A stretch of DNA of 64,000 nucleotides from CAIZGX01 sp964385405 (GCA_964385405.1 CAYLOT010000001.1:124001-188000), one strand, 5' to 3'. Positions 1 to 8,902 are shown, numbered from the stretch's first letter. The notes: generated by a model from the sequence alone, not told the origin. Numbers and translations are program-made.

Positions 1-279
1 TGGAAATTCAACGAGATGATCTATTCCGCTATCGGATAAGAATTTTCTTTTTTCTTGCGTGTCTGAGAGCAACTGAATACCGTGATCTTCTGGGAAAAGC
101 ACGGTACGTGGATGGGGTGTGAAGGTGAGCACAACAGTTTCACCGCTGAGTTCATTGGCAAGCGCTTTCATTCGGTTTAAAAGAGCTTGATGTCCAAGAT
201 GAACACCGTCGAAGGTCCCAATGGTTAGAACGGGATTCTTTACTTCCTTAAACGAAGAAAAGTCGTGATGAATCTTCAC
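1..279 (-). CDS. ribF: Riboflavin kinase/FMN adenylyltransferase, N-terminal part (cut by window edge)
   Basis: The 93 visible codons read leftward off the window edge. They hold the FAD synthetase nucleotidyltransferase signature GTFDGVHLGH at residues 21-30 and the downstream FTPHPR segment, both typical of bifunctional RibF, which makes FMN from riboflavin and then FAD. The start is a GTG. The only codons between it and an in-frame TAA are two non-start codons, and that TAA is the stop of the upstream gene hbd, so no other start is possible. The C-terminal riboflavin kinase domain lies outside the window. The six-base gap to hbd implies co-transcription. Confidence 0.93.
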   Translation of the reverse strand, partial: MKIHHDFSSFKEVKNPVLTIGTFDGVHLGHQALLNRMKALANELSGETVVLTFTPHPRTVLFPEDHGIQLLSDTQEKRKFLSDSGIDHLVEFP

Positions 280-285
280 CTTGAA

Positions 286-1176
286 TTATTTTGAAAACGA
301 AGGGGAAACGGTTGTTTCTTTTGTTTCCTTATTCAAAATATAAAAACCCTCTCCTGATTTATCACCCAGTTTTTTAGCGGTAACCATGTTCACCAATAAA
401 GGACATGGTGCGTATTTCGGATTACCGAAACCTTCGTGCATGACGCGTAGAATGGCCAAGCAAACATCGAGTCCGATGAAATCGGCGAGGCGAAGTGGAC
501 CCATAGGGTGTCCCATTCCAAGTTTCATTACCGTATCAATTTCTTCCACTCCGGCAACACCTTCGTACAAGGTGTAGATGGCTTCGTTAATCATTGGCAT
601 AAGAATGCGGTTGGCAACGAATCCGGGATAATCGTTTACTTCTACTGGAACTTTTCCAAGCTGTTTTGAAATTTCGAATACTTTTTCGTTCACTTCATTT
701 GAAGTGCTATATCCGCGAATGACCTCTACCAACTTCATAACCGGAACAGGGTTCATGAAGTGCATGCCAATTACTTGCGAAGGGCGATTGGTTACCGAAG
801 CAATTTTGGTAATACTTATAGAAGAGGTGTTAGAAGCTAAGATGCAATTAGCCGGAGCGTTAGCATCGAGCGTTTGAAAAATTTTAAGTTTCAAATCAAC
901 ATTTTCTGTTGCAGCTTCAACAACCAGTTCAGCGTTCGCAACACCCGTTTCAATAGAATTTGAAGTGGAAAGGTTAGCAAGGGTTTGTGCCTTTTGCTCT
1001 TCGGTTAAAGTACCTTTAGCCACTTGTCTGTCGAGGTTTTTAGCAATGGTAGCCAATGCTTTTTGCAATTGCGCTTCATTCAAGTCAATTAATTGAACGT
1101 TGAATCCGTTTTGAGCGAACACGTGCGCGATTCCGTTCCCCATGGTGCCAGCACCGATAACTGCAATGTTTTTCAT
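286..1176 (-). CDS. hbd: 3-hydroxybutyryl-CoA dehydrogenase
   Basis: A 296-residue NAD-dependent 3-hydroxyacyl-CoA dehydrogenase, acting on (S)-3-hydroxybutyryl-CoA/acetoacetyl-CoA in short-chain fatty acid or butyrate-type metabolism. The Rossmann loop GAGTMGNG is at residues 8-15. The family segment GMHFMNPVPVMKLVE carries the catalytic His, and the C-terminal half has the helical dimerisation region with HPMGPLRLADFIGLD. The length is normal for the stand-alone enzyme. The frame extends 15 codons further upstream, but the chosen ATG matches the family start (MKNIAVIGAG) and lies 15 bases after a TATATTTG promoter element. Cofactor preference (NAD versus NADP) cannot be settled by eye. Confidence 0.93.
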   Translation of the reverse strand: MKNIAVIGAGTMGNGIAHVFAQNGFNVQLIDLNEAQLQKALATIAKNLDRQVAKGTLTEEQKAQTLANLSTSNSIETGVANAELVVEAATENVDLKLKIFQTLDANAPANCILASNTSSISITKIASVTNRPSQVIGMHFMNPVPVMKLVEVIRGYSTSNEVNEKVFEISKQLGKVPVEVNDYPGFVANRILMPMINEAIYTLYEGVAGVEEIDTVMKLGMGHPMGPLRLADFIGLDVCLAILRVMHEGFGNPKYAPCPLLVNMVTAKKLGDKSGEGFYILNKETKETTVSPSFSK

Positions 1177-1191
1177 TGAAACAAATTTTTG

Positions 1192-1199
1192 CAAATATA
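1192..1199 (-). promoter_or_regulatory. -7 promoter element TATATTTG of hbd
   Basis: On the minus strand this octamer fits the Bacteroidota -7 consensus TAnnTTTG exactly and sits 15 bases before the hbd ATG. I see no convincing TTG at the -33 position. It supports the shorter hbd start. Confidence 0.6.
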
Positions 1200-1207
1200 G
1201 CGTTTTG

Positions 1208-3013
1208 CTATTGCACTTCACCCTTTAAGACACGATAACGCTTGCGAGCATCTATTACAAACAAGCTTCCCGGGAAGTCGGTCAATAGACGCTCGTATTG
1301 CGTTTGGGCTTTTGCTAAATCTTTGAAATGTTTTTCTTCAATCTCGGCAATTGCAAATAATGCATCGTCGGCATAAATTCCGTCGAAGTGAATATTCACC
1401 AATTCTGTGTATAGCTGAACGGCCTTTTCGAAATCGCCTTGTTTTCGATAGATATTCGCTTTGGTGAATAATATTTCATCGGTTAACGAATGACCAGGAA
1501 AGGCGTTAGTAATACTGTCTAATGTTTGGAAAGCCATTGCAAATTGATTTTGATAAGCCAGCAATTCTGCACGTGCGTATTGCATCATTGGTAATGGAAT
1601 GGTGTCCATATTGAAATTATCTGTAATTAGCAAAGAGAGTTGCAATGCATTGTTTGAAATGAGTTTGGAGGTTGAAGCTTTCAAAACATCAAGCTGTCCT
1701 TGAGCCCATTCAAAGTCTCCAGTATAGAATGAAATTTTTGCGTTGCGAAATTTCGCTTCATGTCCAAGGACATCGTCTTTGAAGTCCAATTCAATTTGCG
1801 AAAAGAGAAGGGATGCTTCCCAAATTTTATTTTGAAAGAGTAACACGTCTCCAAGTTCAAGTTTGATTTCGGAAAGAGTCTTGGCATTTACACCGCCGAT
1901 AGCTAGAGCTTCTTTCAGAAGTGTCTCTGCATCTTTTGAATTATTGAGATAAAATGTCTTCAAGTGTGCCCAGTCTTTTTTCAAGATGGCCAATTCATTC
2001 GCTTGAACAATGTCTTTTTGTATTGCGGCGTATTCAGTGTCCAAGGCGTTGAATTCGTCGATTGTCGTGAATTCATTTTTCTCCAAAAGAAGACTTATTG
2101 TTTGGAGTTTATTTACGCTGGCTTGCTGAAAAAAAATCGAAGCTTTTCCCTTTGCTATAACCGCATCATAACATTTCTTCGCAACATTGTATTCTTCATT
2201 ATTGGTGGCCTGAATAGCCAAATTCATCAGCCGATTTCCATTCTCGTTATTGCGCTTGTCAAGAGCGTTCAATTGAACAAAAGCTCCATTGAAATCTCGG
2301 CGCTGCATAAGGAACCATGCTAGAAATTCAGAGTAGATAGAAATGTTAGGTTCTAGTTGAATTCGTTTGAGCACAAGAGTTTTTAATTCATTGCATCGAT
2401 CATCGTCATCTTGAAAATCGACCAGTTGCATAAGCGATGTTTCTACTTGCGCGAGATACGAGGGATCTTCTTTGAGAATGTCCATGTACGCTTCGCTCAT
2501 GCCCAGGAAGTTTCCAAGTGATCCTTGTACTCCTGCAATTTCAAACGAATAAGTGTATCCGTCTTTTCCTAATGTCTTCCCTTTTTCGTATGTCTTTAAT
2601 GCCCATGCATAGAGGTTGACTTCTAAGAATTTTTGCCCCAATTCAAGAATGGGCATTCTGTATGGGGCAGTTTTATCTATGGCCGTCTGATAGGCTTCAG
2701 CTGCGTTTTTATCGTGTTTGAAATGCGAGTAAAGGTTGCCTAAATCGACATGAAGAGTTGCATCTTTGGTTTGTTTGAGTCTTCGTTTGATAAGGGTTTC
2801 AGCGTCTTTCTCGAGATTGAGCTGTATCAAAGTTGTTTTATAATTCTCGAAGATTTCGTTTTCAAATCCTTCTTTCGAGAGCTTTTCGTAATACATCTTC
2901 GCTTCGCTATATTTCCCATCGTGAAAATATTGTTCGGCAATTTCAAAATCGCGCTGACCGAATGAACATTCGGTGGCAAGTATCAAAATTGCTATGAGCC
3001 AAAGCTTTTTCAT
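1208..3013 (-). CDS. Secreted tetratricopeptide-repeat protein
   Basis: 601 residues starting with a signal peptide (hydrophobic core after MKKLW, cleavage probably after SFG). The rest is helical repeats. TPR-like units are clear near the N-terminus (AEQYFHDGKYSEAKMYYEKL) and again near the C-terminus (KANIYRKQGDFEKAVQLYTEL, then AIAEIEEKHFKDLAKAQTQYERLL). The last units resemble the outer-membrane TPR scaffolds (YbgF/BamD type) used for envelope protein assembly. Only three bases separate it from the upstream small lipoprotein gene, which follows serS, so it is probably the distal gene of that operon. No catalytic motif is visible. A palindromic DNA element (ACCGAA-N6-TTCGGT) lies within its signal-peptide codons. 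Confidence 0.75.
   Translation of the reverse strand: MKKLWLIAILILATECSFGQRDFEIAEQYFHDGKYSEAKMYYEKLSKEGFENEIFENYKTTLIQLNLEKDAETLIKRRLKQTKDATLHVDLGNLYSHFKHDKNAAEAYQTAIDKTAPYRMPILELGQKFLEVNLYAWALKTYEKGKTLGKDGYTYSFEIAGVQGSLGNFLGMSEAYMDILKEDPSYLAQVETSLMQLVDFQDDDDRCNELKTLVLKRIQLEPNISIYSEFLAWFLMQRRDFNGAFVQLNALDKRNNENGNRLMNLAIQATNNEEYNVAKKCYDAVIAKGKASIFFQQASVNKLQTISLLLEKNEFTTIDEFNALDTEYAAIQKDIVQANELAILKKDWAHLKTFYLNNSKDAETLLKEALAIGGVNAKTLSEIKLELGDVLLFQNKIWEASLLFSQIELDFKDDVLGHEAKFRNAKISFYTGDFEWAQGQLDVLKASTSKLISNNALQLSLLITDNFNMDTIPLPMMQYARAELLAYQNQFAMAFQTLDSITNAFPGHSLTDEILFTKANIYRKQGDFEKAVQLYTELVNIHFDGIYADDALFAIAEIEEKHFKDLAKAQTQYERLLTDFPGSLFVIDARKRYRVLKGEVQ
2957..2974. repeat. 18-bp palindrome ACCGAA-N6-TTCGGT, copy 1
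   Basis: ACCGAATGAACATTCGGT, a perfect 8-bp-arm palindrome around AA. It lies within the signal-peptide codons of the TPR gene. It is one of four exact ACCGAA-N6-TTCGGT copies in the window. Confidence 0.8.
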
Positions 3014-3016
3014 AAA

Positions 3017-3595
3017 TTACTTTAAAGAAGCCGCGATGCTGTCACACCAAAATTTCACCTGGGTGTAATGTCTTCCGAAACGGTTATTGATGGAATCTGA
3101 TTTTTGAATGATAAATTCAATTTCTTTCACAAGGGCAGAATTTATTGTCTTCTCTTGTTGAATTTGTTTCTTCAGATATAAATCATTGATTTCATTTCCA
3201 ACAGCATCATGGGTAGCATTTTCATTCAATGCTTTTTTCAAGGAGGAAAGTTGCTCTCTTGAGACATTGAGTCCATTCGCAATGTTTTCACGTCGTTTTC
3301 CAAATTCAGGAATCAGCTTGCGAATGCTGCGGTAATCAGTCAGTTCGAATGCAATACTTTTTTTCATATCGCCGGTGTAATTCGCTTGAATATAATCGAG
3401 GTGCTTGTTTACCGTGTCAATTTTTGACTGCAATTCATCGAGGTTGAGCTTTTCGTATGGACCAGAAACGTTTTCGAGTGCATTCGAAATTGAATCGATT
3501 TGCTTCACATATTCTGTTCTATCCGGTGGCGTGCACGATTGTACCGAGAGCCAAAGGGCAATGACCAAGAAGAAATAAAGTATGCGCATATTCAT
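3017..3595 (-). CDS. Small lipoprotein, helical, unknown function
   Basis: 192 residues. The N-terminus has a hydrophobic signal ending in LSVQSC followed by TPPDR, which fits a Bacteroidota lipoprotein signal with lipidated Cys21. The remainder is charged and strongly helical, probably coiled coil (many heptad-like stretches such as LENVSGPYEKLNLDELQSKI). I do not recognise a named family. It starts four bases after serS and stops three bases before the TPR protein gene, so it probably shares their transcript, and the neighbouring envelope TPR protein is a plausible partner. An ATG two codons further in is an equally possible start. Confidence 0.7.
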   Translation of the reverse strand: MNMRILYFFLVIALWLSVQSCTPPDRTEYVKQIDSISNALENVSGPYEKLNLDELQSKIDTVNKHLDYIQANYTGDMKKSIAFELTDYRSIRKLIPEFGKRRENIANGLNVSREQLSSLKKALNENATHDAVGNEINDLYLKKQIQQEKTINSALVKEIEFIIQKSDSINNRFGRHYTQVKFWCDSIAASLK

Positions 3596-3598
3596 TTT

Positions 3599-4867
3599 TT
3601 ATATTCGTTCAAATCCGCAGTAAGGCACCAAGGCATGAGGAATACGAATTCCGTTTTCATCTTGGTGATTTTCTAACAACGCGGCCACTATGCGTGGTAA
3701 CGCCAGAGCACTTCCGTTTAGTGTATGTACGAGTTGTGTTTTCCCATCTGCGCCCTTATATCGGCATTTCAAGCGGTTGGCTTGGAAAGTTTCAAAATTC
3801 GATGTTGAACTTACTTCGAGCCAACGCTCCTGTGCAGCTGAGTACACTTCGAAATCGTAAGTTAAAGAAGAAGTGAATCCCATATCTCCGCCGCACAGAC
3901 GAAGAATACGGAAAGGCAATTCCAATTTATTTAAAAGTCCCTTCACATGGTTGACCATGTCTTCCAACAATGCGTAGCTGTCTTCTTGTTTCGACAATTG
4001 AACAATCTCTACTTTATCGAATTGGTGTAAGCGGTTTAATCCACGAACGTCTTTTCCATAGCTTCCTGCCTCTCTGCGGAAGCAAGGAGTATAACCGGTT
4101 AGTTTAATCGGAAGTTGTTCTTCCTTCAACAATACATCTCGATACAAATTCGTAAGTGGAACTTCAGCCGTAGGAATCAAATACAAGTCATCCACACCTA
4201 CGTGGTACATCTGTCCTTCCTTATCTGGAAGCTGTCCTGTTCCGTATCCGCTTGCTTCATTTACCATGTGAGGTACTTGGTGCTCTGTGTATCCTGCCAT
4301 TTGAGCTTCATCTAAAAAGAAATTAATCAAAGCTCTCTGAAGGCGTGCTCCTTTTCCAATATAAACGGGGAATCCAGCTCCAGTAATTTTTACGCCCAAT
4401 TCGAAATCAATGAGCTTGTGCTTTTCGCAAAGTTCCCAATGTGGTAATTTGTTTTCACCCAAAGCATTTGGTTCTCCCGAAGAGTAAACCACTTCATTTT
4501 CTTCTGCACCTTTTCCGAACACAACACTCTCGTGAGGTACGTTTGGCACTTGGTATAGCAATTGTTTCAACTCTTCTTCTAATTGTGAAAGGTTGGTCTC
4601 AATGCCTTTGCATTCTTCTTTAATTTCGGTAGTTCGAGCCTTCATTCCATCGGCCTCTTCTCGTTTTCCTTCCTTGAAAAGATCGCCAATGGTTTTCGAA
4701 ATTTTGTTCGACTCGGCTAAAAGATTGTCGAGTTCATTCTGCAATTTTCTTCTCGATTCGTCTACAGAAATAATGGACTGAATGGTTGCTGAAAAATCTT
4801 TGTTGCGCTTGGCTAAACCGGTAAGCGCTTTCTCTGTGTTCTCTCTTAAATAGGGTACTTGAAGCAT
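3599..4867 (-). CDS. serS: Seryl-tRNA synthetase
   Basis: 422 residues, the usual length for bacterial SerRS. It charges tRNA-Ser (and tRNA-Sec where present) with serine. The N-terminal region of about 110 residues forms the tRNA-binding coiled coil (residues from RRKLQNELDNLLAES onward). The class II core follows: the TAEVPLTN serine-binding loop, motif 2 FRREAGSYGKDVRGLNRLHQF, and motif 3 LNGSALALPRIVAALLE close to the C-terminus. It stands downstream of rpmA across a terminator hairpin, so it probably has its own promoter, and it leads a short operon with the lipoprotein and TPR genes. Confidence 0.97.
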   Translation of the reverse strand: MLQVPYLRENTEKALTGLAKRNKDFSATIQSIISVDESRRKLQNELDNLLAESNKISKTIGDLFKEGKREEADGMKARTTEIKEECKGIETNLSQLEEELKQLLYQVPNVPHESVVFGKGAEENEVVYSSGEPNALGENKLPHWELCEKHKLIDFELGVKITGAGFPVYIGKGARLQRALINFFLDEAQMAGYTEHQVPHMVNEASGYGTGQLPDKEGQMYHVGVDDLYLIPTAEVPLTNLYRDVLLKEEQLPIKLTGYTPCFRREAGSYGKDVRGLNRLHQFDKVEIVQLSKQEDSYALLEDMVNHVKGLLNKLELPFRILRLCGGDMGFTSSLTYDFEVYSAAQERWLEVSSTSNFETFQANRLKCRYKGADGKTQLVHTLNGSALALPRIVAALLENHQDENGIRIPHALVPYCGFERI

Positions 4868-4897
4868 GCGACTAAGTTACTTGATGTTAGATAAAAT

Positions 4898-4932
4898 AAA
4901 AAACTCCCGACCAAAAGATCGAGAGTTTTTGA
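4898..4932 (-). terminator. Intrinsic terminator after rpmA
   Basis: A hairpin with arms AAAACTCCCGA and TCGAGAGTTTT (one mismatch) and a short A-rich loop, followed by a T run on the minus strand. It sits 24 bases after the rpmA stop codon and before serS, which fits termination of the rplU-rpmA transcript. Confidence 0.75.
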
Positions 4933-4955
4933 AAATAGTTGAGACGAACTCTCGA

Positions 4956-5216
4956 TTACGCCTGTGCAGGAACAACCGAAACGTACGACTTGTTGTCTTT
5001 CTTCTTGCGGAATTCTACTACTCCGTCTGTCAAAGCATACAATGTGTGGTCTTTTCCAACCCCAACATTCAGACCTGCATTGTGACGCGTACCGCGCTGA
5101 CGCACGATAATGTTACCAGCAATACAAGTTTGTCCGCCAAATAATTTTACACCTAAGCGTTTGCTTTCTGATTCACGGCCGTTTTTCGACGAACCGACAC
5201 CTTTTTTGTGAGCCAT
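4956..5216 (-). CDS. rpmA: 50S ribosomal protein L27
   Basis: 86 residues. The N-terminus MAHKKGVGSSKNGRESESKR is the conserved L27 tail reaching the peptidyl-transferase centre, followed by GGQTCIAGNIIVRQRGTRHN. There is no extra cleavable N-terminal peptide of the kind seen in Firmicutes. It follows rplU by 19 bases, the universal L21-L27 arrangement, and is closed by a terminator hairpin. Confidence 0.98.
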   Translation of the reverse strand: MAHKKGVGSSKNGRESESKRLGVKLFGGQTCIAGNIIVRQRGTRHNAGLNVGVGKDHTLYALTDGVVEFRKKKDNKSYVSVVPAQA

Positions 5217-5235
5217 TGTCTTTTAGGATTTGGGA

Positions 5236-5544
5236 TTAACCGATTTTTTCAATTACAATTTCTGTCAAATAAGCACGGAAACCGTTCTTCTTTTGATAGC
5301 CTTTACGGCGTTTCTTTTTGAAGATAATTACTTTATCTCCTTTAAGGTGATTCACTACGCGTGCGGTGACCTTAACACCTTCTACAGCTGGGGCGCCAAC
5401 AGTGATTTTTCCGTTATCGTCGGTCAAAAGAACGCGGTCGAATTCAACCTGAGTTCCTTCTTCGTTTTGAAGACGATTAACGAAGATCTGCTGATCTTTT
5501 TGTACTTTGTACTGATGCCCTGCTATTTCAACAATTGCGTACAT
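5236..5544 (-). CDS. rplU: 50S ribosomal protein L21
   Basis: 102 residues with the L21 beta-barrel and the basic loop FKKKRRKGYQKKNGFRAYLTEI near the C-terminus, which binds 23S rRNA. It is the first gene of the rplU-rpmA operon. A well formed Bacteroidota promoter lies about 40 bases upstream, leaving a short leader in which I see no L21-type autoregulatory structure that I can support. Confidence 0.98.
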   Translation of the reverse strand: MYAIVEIAGHQYKVQKDQQIFVNRLQNEEGTQVEFDRVLLTDDNGKITVGAPAVEGVKVTARVVNHLKGDKVIIFKKKRRKGYQKKNGFRAYLTEIVIEKIG

Positions 5545-5583
5545 AACGTTAATTTTTTAATAATTTTTCCCGATTAAGGGGTG

Positions 5584-5613
5584 CAAATATACACATTCTT
5601 TGTTTGAAAACAA
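5584..5613 (-). promoter_or_regulatory. Promoter of rplU-rpmA (TTG-N19-TATATTTG)
   Basis: On the minus strand a TTG is followed after 19 bases by TATATTTG. This is an exact fit to the Bacteroidota primary sigma consensus, TTG(-33) and TAnnTTTG(-7), and the best promoter in the window. It drives the ribosomal protein pair. Confidence 0.8.
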
Positions 5614-5669
5614 TATAATATTTCATAGAAATCGAATTTGCATTCGATCAATCGTTTCACGATCAAACC

Positions 5670-5729
5670 TTTGGTGAAATTCTTTCGAAGAATCTTTCGG
5701 AGAATCTTGTGAAACTTCTTTCAATTGGT
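5670..5729 (+). repeat. 12-bp-period repeat, locus a
   Basis: About five units of 12 bp, the clearest being CTTTCGAAGAAT, CTTTCGGAGAAT, CTTGTGAAACTT and CTTTCAATTGGT. Read on the plus strand they would encode LSKNLSENL, the same tetrapeptides found inside the lipoprotein at 16.7 kb. Here the array lies between the EamA gene and the rplU promoter and overlaps the last codons of EamA on the opposite strand. No gene reads it in that frame. Confidence 0.8.
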
Positions 5730-6638
5730 GAATCTCGAAGCAGGCTGTTTATTCACCAAATAAATCCCCGTAAGTATAATTCCTGCGAAGGCGCCGTGAA
5801 GCCAAGTGAACGGTTCGCCGTCGTATACACCCCATAGAATGGCCACTATGGGAATGAGATAAGTAATGGAAGAAGCAGCAAGTGCACCGACCTTTTGGGT
5901 AAATCGAAAGAAGAGGATGTTTCCGAGTGCTGTCCCCAAAATAGCCAAAGTGGCGACGAAACCGAAGCTTCTCCAGCCGTGAAGGTTCGTTTCAAGAGTG
6001 TCCAATGTCCCGTCTGTAGCAATGAGGATCCAGCATGGAATTCCAATTACCAAAAGCGAAAACGCTGAAATTGCGAAAGAAGGCACTCCGTGTAGTTTGC
6101 TGTGAATGGTATTCACGCTGAAACCGTAGCTTATGGTGGCAAGCACAATAAGCATGCTGTACGCCATGTTCTTCGAATCGCCCAATCCGCGTAAGCTAAT
6201 GAGGCAGACCGCTCCGATTAGTCCAAGCGTAACTCCTACCATTTGTATTTTCCGAACAGACTTCTTGAAAACAAAGTATCCTACAATCAAAGTGAAAAGT
6301 GGAGTAAGGGCATTCAAGATGCCCGTCATGCTCGAGTGTAAGAACAATTGCGAATTCGTGAAAAGAAAGGCAGGAATGCCGCTTCCCAACATTCCAACCA
6401 CAACATACCACCAGATGAGCTCACGTTTCAACCAACTTTTGAAAATGAAGGCAAAGGGAAGCATGACCAACGATGCGATGCCTAATCTTAAAGCAGCCAC
6501 TTGATTCGGAGAAAAGACAGGAACTTGAATGCCATTGGCGTCGAAGGCGAACATGCCTCGCTTCATAAGAATGAAGGAGCTACCCCAGATTGTTGCTAAA
6601 ATGACAATAACTGGAAGGCTTCGCCAATTGCCTTTCAT
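5721..6638 (-). CDS. EamA-family (DMT superfamily) transporter
   Basis: 305 residues with about ten hydrophobic helices and the internal duplication of the EamA/RhaT family. The N-terminal half has the typical ATIWGSSFILMKRG opening (residues about 14-28), and the second half repeats with SSITYLIPIVAILWGV. Substrates in this family are metabolites such as amino acids or nucleosides, and nothing here identifies which. It starts just downstream of the secreted sorting-domain gene. The last nine bases run into a 12-bp-period repeat array, so the exact C-terminus may be variable between strains. Confidence 0.85.
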   Translation of the reverse strand: MKGNWRSLPVIVILATIWGSSFILMKRGMFAFDANGIQVPVFSPNQVAALRLGIASLVMLPFAFIFKSWLKRELIWWYVVVGMLGSGIPAFLFTNSQLFLHSSMTGILNALTPLFTLIVGYFVFKKSVRKIQMVGVTLGLIGAVCLISLRGLGDSKNMAYSMLIVLATISYGFSVNTIHSKLHGVPSFAISAFSLLVIGIPCWILIATDGTLDTLETNLHGWRSFGFVATLAILGTALGNILFFRFTQKVGALAASSITYLIPIVAILWGVYDGEPFTWLHGAFAGIILTGIYLVNKQPASRFTN

Positions 6639-6641
6639 GAA

Positions 6642-7655
6642 CTAGTTTTTAATGAATGAAGAGCAATTGCCGTTGATACGAATAATGTAGAAACCAGATG
6701 CTAAGGCGTTAGTGTCAATTGTGTTTCTCCCCGAAACAAGGGATTCTGTTTGAATTATCTTTCCATCAGAGGACATTACTTGTGCAACAACCGATTCATT
6801 GGTCGGATTTGTTACGTGCAATATTCCATGGGTAGGATTAGGATAGACATCGAAAGACGCAAGTTGATTTTCTTCAACATTAACAAAAGTGGGGGCAAAG
6901 CGGTAAACAGTTCCTTCAGCAGGCTCGCCGTTCAACAAGGCGTATGACGGAATACCCTGTGCCGCTAGAACTTCTGCATTACTTAACGTTGTGATTGTTG
7001 GTGCATCGGTATTTCCGGTCACACTGTAAAAACCTTCCCAATCGAATCCTGAATTTTGATTCAAATTTTCTATGAACGCGGAAGCAGGTGCTCCAAACAT
7101 GTGAACCAAATTTGGATTCGGAATGCTACTTGGGCCGAAGTGGTATTCGAAAATATTCGAGTTTTCGTAAAACCACAATTGAAAAGTGGTGAAGTTTGAA
7201 TAATCGCCGGTTGCGGCCCAATCTTCATAAAAGCCAACATTCAACCATTCTATTTTACAAATTTGAAATCCAGGGGGACCTTCCACCACATAACTAACCG
7301 GACTAACTAAACTGTCGTTATCTGCGTTTCTCAAATCATCGAAATAGGGAAGAAACACATCACTCAATGAATCGTCTTGAATACCATAAACTGTAGTTCC
7401 AAGCTCTCCAACATATAATGTAGTTATGGTATAATTAGCAGTATAAAATGTGAATCCAAGCGGAACAGTCCAAGTTGGATCATCCCAGATCATGCCGGCG
7501 TCGAGCGACACGCCTTCTTCAATTGGAGTGAAGGTGCTTGAATAGGTCGTGAAAAGGTAGTGCGGACCTACGGGCTGCTGAGCAAAAACCCCAGCCGAAG
7601 CTAGGGTTAGAACGAATGAAAGAATTTTAATTTTCATTTTGAATTTAGTTTTCAT
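6642..7655 (-). CDS. Secreted protein with T9SS type A sorting domain
   Basis: 337 residues. The signal peptide (hydrophobic core SFVLTLASAGVFA, cleavage before QQPVG) sends it through Sec. The C-terminal segment begins at SFDVYPNPTHGILHV and contains the GKIIQTESL and ALASGFYIIRI blocks, which make up the type A sorting domain used by the type IX secretion system. It is therefore predicted to be exported across the outer membrane. The middle part is beta-rich with no recognised enzyme motif. An ATG six codons inside the chosen start (MKIKIL) is equally possible. It is probably co-transcribed with the EamA gene three bases downstream. Confidence 0.85.
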   Translation of the reverse strand: MKTKFKMKIKILSFVLTLASAGVFAQQPVGPHYLFTTYSSTFTPIEEGVSLDAGMIWDDPTWTVPLGFTFYTANYTITTLYVGELGTTVYGIQDDSLSDVFLPYFDDLRNADNDSLVSPVSYVVEGPPGFQICKIEWLNVGFYEDWAATGDYSNFTTFQLWFYENSNIFEYHFGPSSIPNPNLVHMFGAPASAFIENLNQNSGFDWEGFYSVTGNTDAPTITTLSNAEVLAAQGIPSYALLNGEPAEGTVYRFAPTFVNVEENQLASFDVYPNPTHGILHVTNPTNESVVAQVMSSDGKIIQTESLVSGRNTIDTNALASGFYIIRINGNCSSFIKN

Positions 7656-7698
7656 TGAGACGTATAAGTTTAACAAAAGTTAAACGAGGCCTCTTGAA

Positions 7699-8877
7699 TT
7701 ATTTGAATGCATCGAATCCGGTTACATCTAGTCCTGTAATTAACAAGTGAATGTCGTGTGTTCCTTCATATGTAATCACAGACTCGAGGTTCATCATGTG
7801 ACGCATGATTGGGTATTCGCCTGTGATTCCCATTCCGCCTAACATTTGACGTGCATTGCTTGCAATGGTTTTCGCCATGTCTACGTTGTTGCGTTTCGCC
7901 ATAGAGATCATTGCGCTGGTTGCGCGACCTTCGTTACGAAGTTGACCTAAACGAAGAGTGAGTAATTGAGCTTTGGTGATTTCAGTAATCATCTCAGCTA
8001 ATTTCTTTTGTTGCAATTGGAACGCACCAATGGGCTTGTTGAATTGCATGCGTTCTTGCGAATAACGAAGGGCAACGTCGTAACAGTCAAGGGCTGCACC
8101 AATGGCTCCCCAAGCAATTCCATAACGTGCGCTATCTAAACAAGAAAGCGGTCCGCCCAATCCTGAACGTCCAGGTAACAAGTTTTCTTTCGGAACTTTC
8201 ACGTTATCGAAAATCAACTCACCTGTGTCGCTTGCGCGAAGACTCCATTTTCCGTGCATGGTTGGAGTTGAAAATCCTTCCATTCCTCTTTCAACCACCA
8301 ATCCGTGAATACGTCCTTCTTCGTTCTTAGCCCAAACAACCGCTACTTGCGCGAAGGGAGCGTTAGAGATCCACATTTTCGCACCGTTCAACAAATAATG
8401 GTCGCCCATGTCTTTGAAGTTGGTGGTCATTCCACCTGGGTTTGAACCGTGGTCTGGCTCAGTTAATCCGAAGCAACCAATCCATTCGCCAGAAGCCAAT
8501 TTCGGTAAGTACTTCATACGTTGTTCTTCAGAACCGTATTTCCAAATGGGATACATAACTAAAGAAGATTGAACCGAAGCCGTAGAGCGAAGACCGCTAT
8601 CGCAGCGCTCCAACTCTTGCATGATTAATCCGTATGCAATCTGATCCAATCCGGCTCCCCCGTATTCTTCAGGGATATAAGGTCCGAAGGCACCAATGCT
8701 AGCTAAGCCAGGCAAAAGGTGTTGAGGAAATTTACAATTTTCAGCAGCTTCTTCAATAATTGGAGAAACTTCTTTTTTTACCCACTCACGTGCTGCATCG
8801 CGAATCAATTTGTGCTCGTCAGTAAGCAGCTCATCCATCAAATAATAATCGTGCCCTTGGTATTGGTCTGTACGCAT
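7699..8877 (-). CDS. gcdH: Acyl-CoA dehydrogenase, glutaryl-CoA dehydrogenase type
   Basis: 392 residues, a complete FAD-dependent acyl-CoA dehydrogenase. Recognised segments are the substrate/FAD region CFGLTEPDHGSNPGGM (residues about 135-150), WISNAP, the RYSQERMQFNKPIGAFQ FAD-binding block, and the catalytic-base region VITYEGTHDIHLLITG. The combination SVQSSLVM plus YEGTHDIH is typical of glutaryl-CoA dehydrogenase, which oxidises and decarboxylates glutaryl-CoA to crotonyl-CoA in lysine and tryptophan breakdown. A related short-chain acyl-CoA dehydrogenase cannot be excluded. It has its own TATATTTG promoter element. Confidence 0.88.
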   Translation of the reverse strand: MRTDQYQGHDYYLMDELLTDEHKLIRDAAREWVKKEVSPIIEEAAENCKFPQHLLPGLASIGAFGPYIPEEYGGAGLDQIAYGLIMQELERCDSGLRSTASVQSSLVMYPIWKYGSEEQRMKYLPKLASGEWIGCFGLTEPDHGSNPGGMTTNFKDMGDHYLLNGAKMWISNAPFAQVAVVWAKNEEGRIHGLVVERGMEGFSTPTMHGKWSLRASDTGELIFDNVKVPKENLLPGRSGLGGPLSCLDSARYGIAWGAIGAALDCYDVALRYSQERMQFNKPIGAFQLQQKKLAEMITEITKAQLLTLRLGQLRNEGRATSAMISMAKRNNVDMAKTIASNARQMLGGMGITGEYPIMRHMMNLESVITYEGTHDIHLLITGLDVTGFDAFK

Positions 8878-8894
8878 GGTTTCAAAAGTTTGGG

Positions 8895-8902
8895 CAAATA
8901 TA
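8895..8902 (-). promoter_or_regulatory. -7 promoter element TATATTTG of gcdH
   Basis: An exact TAnnTTTG match on the minus strand, 17 bases before the ATG of the acyl-CoA dehydrogenase, in the 45-base gap after rnhA. Confidence 0.6.

Noticed and set aside
4441..4781. Two overlapping plus-strand frames opposite serS
   Set aside because: Antisense shadows of a well supported synthetase gene, without motif or promoter.
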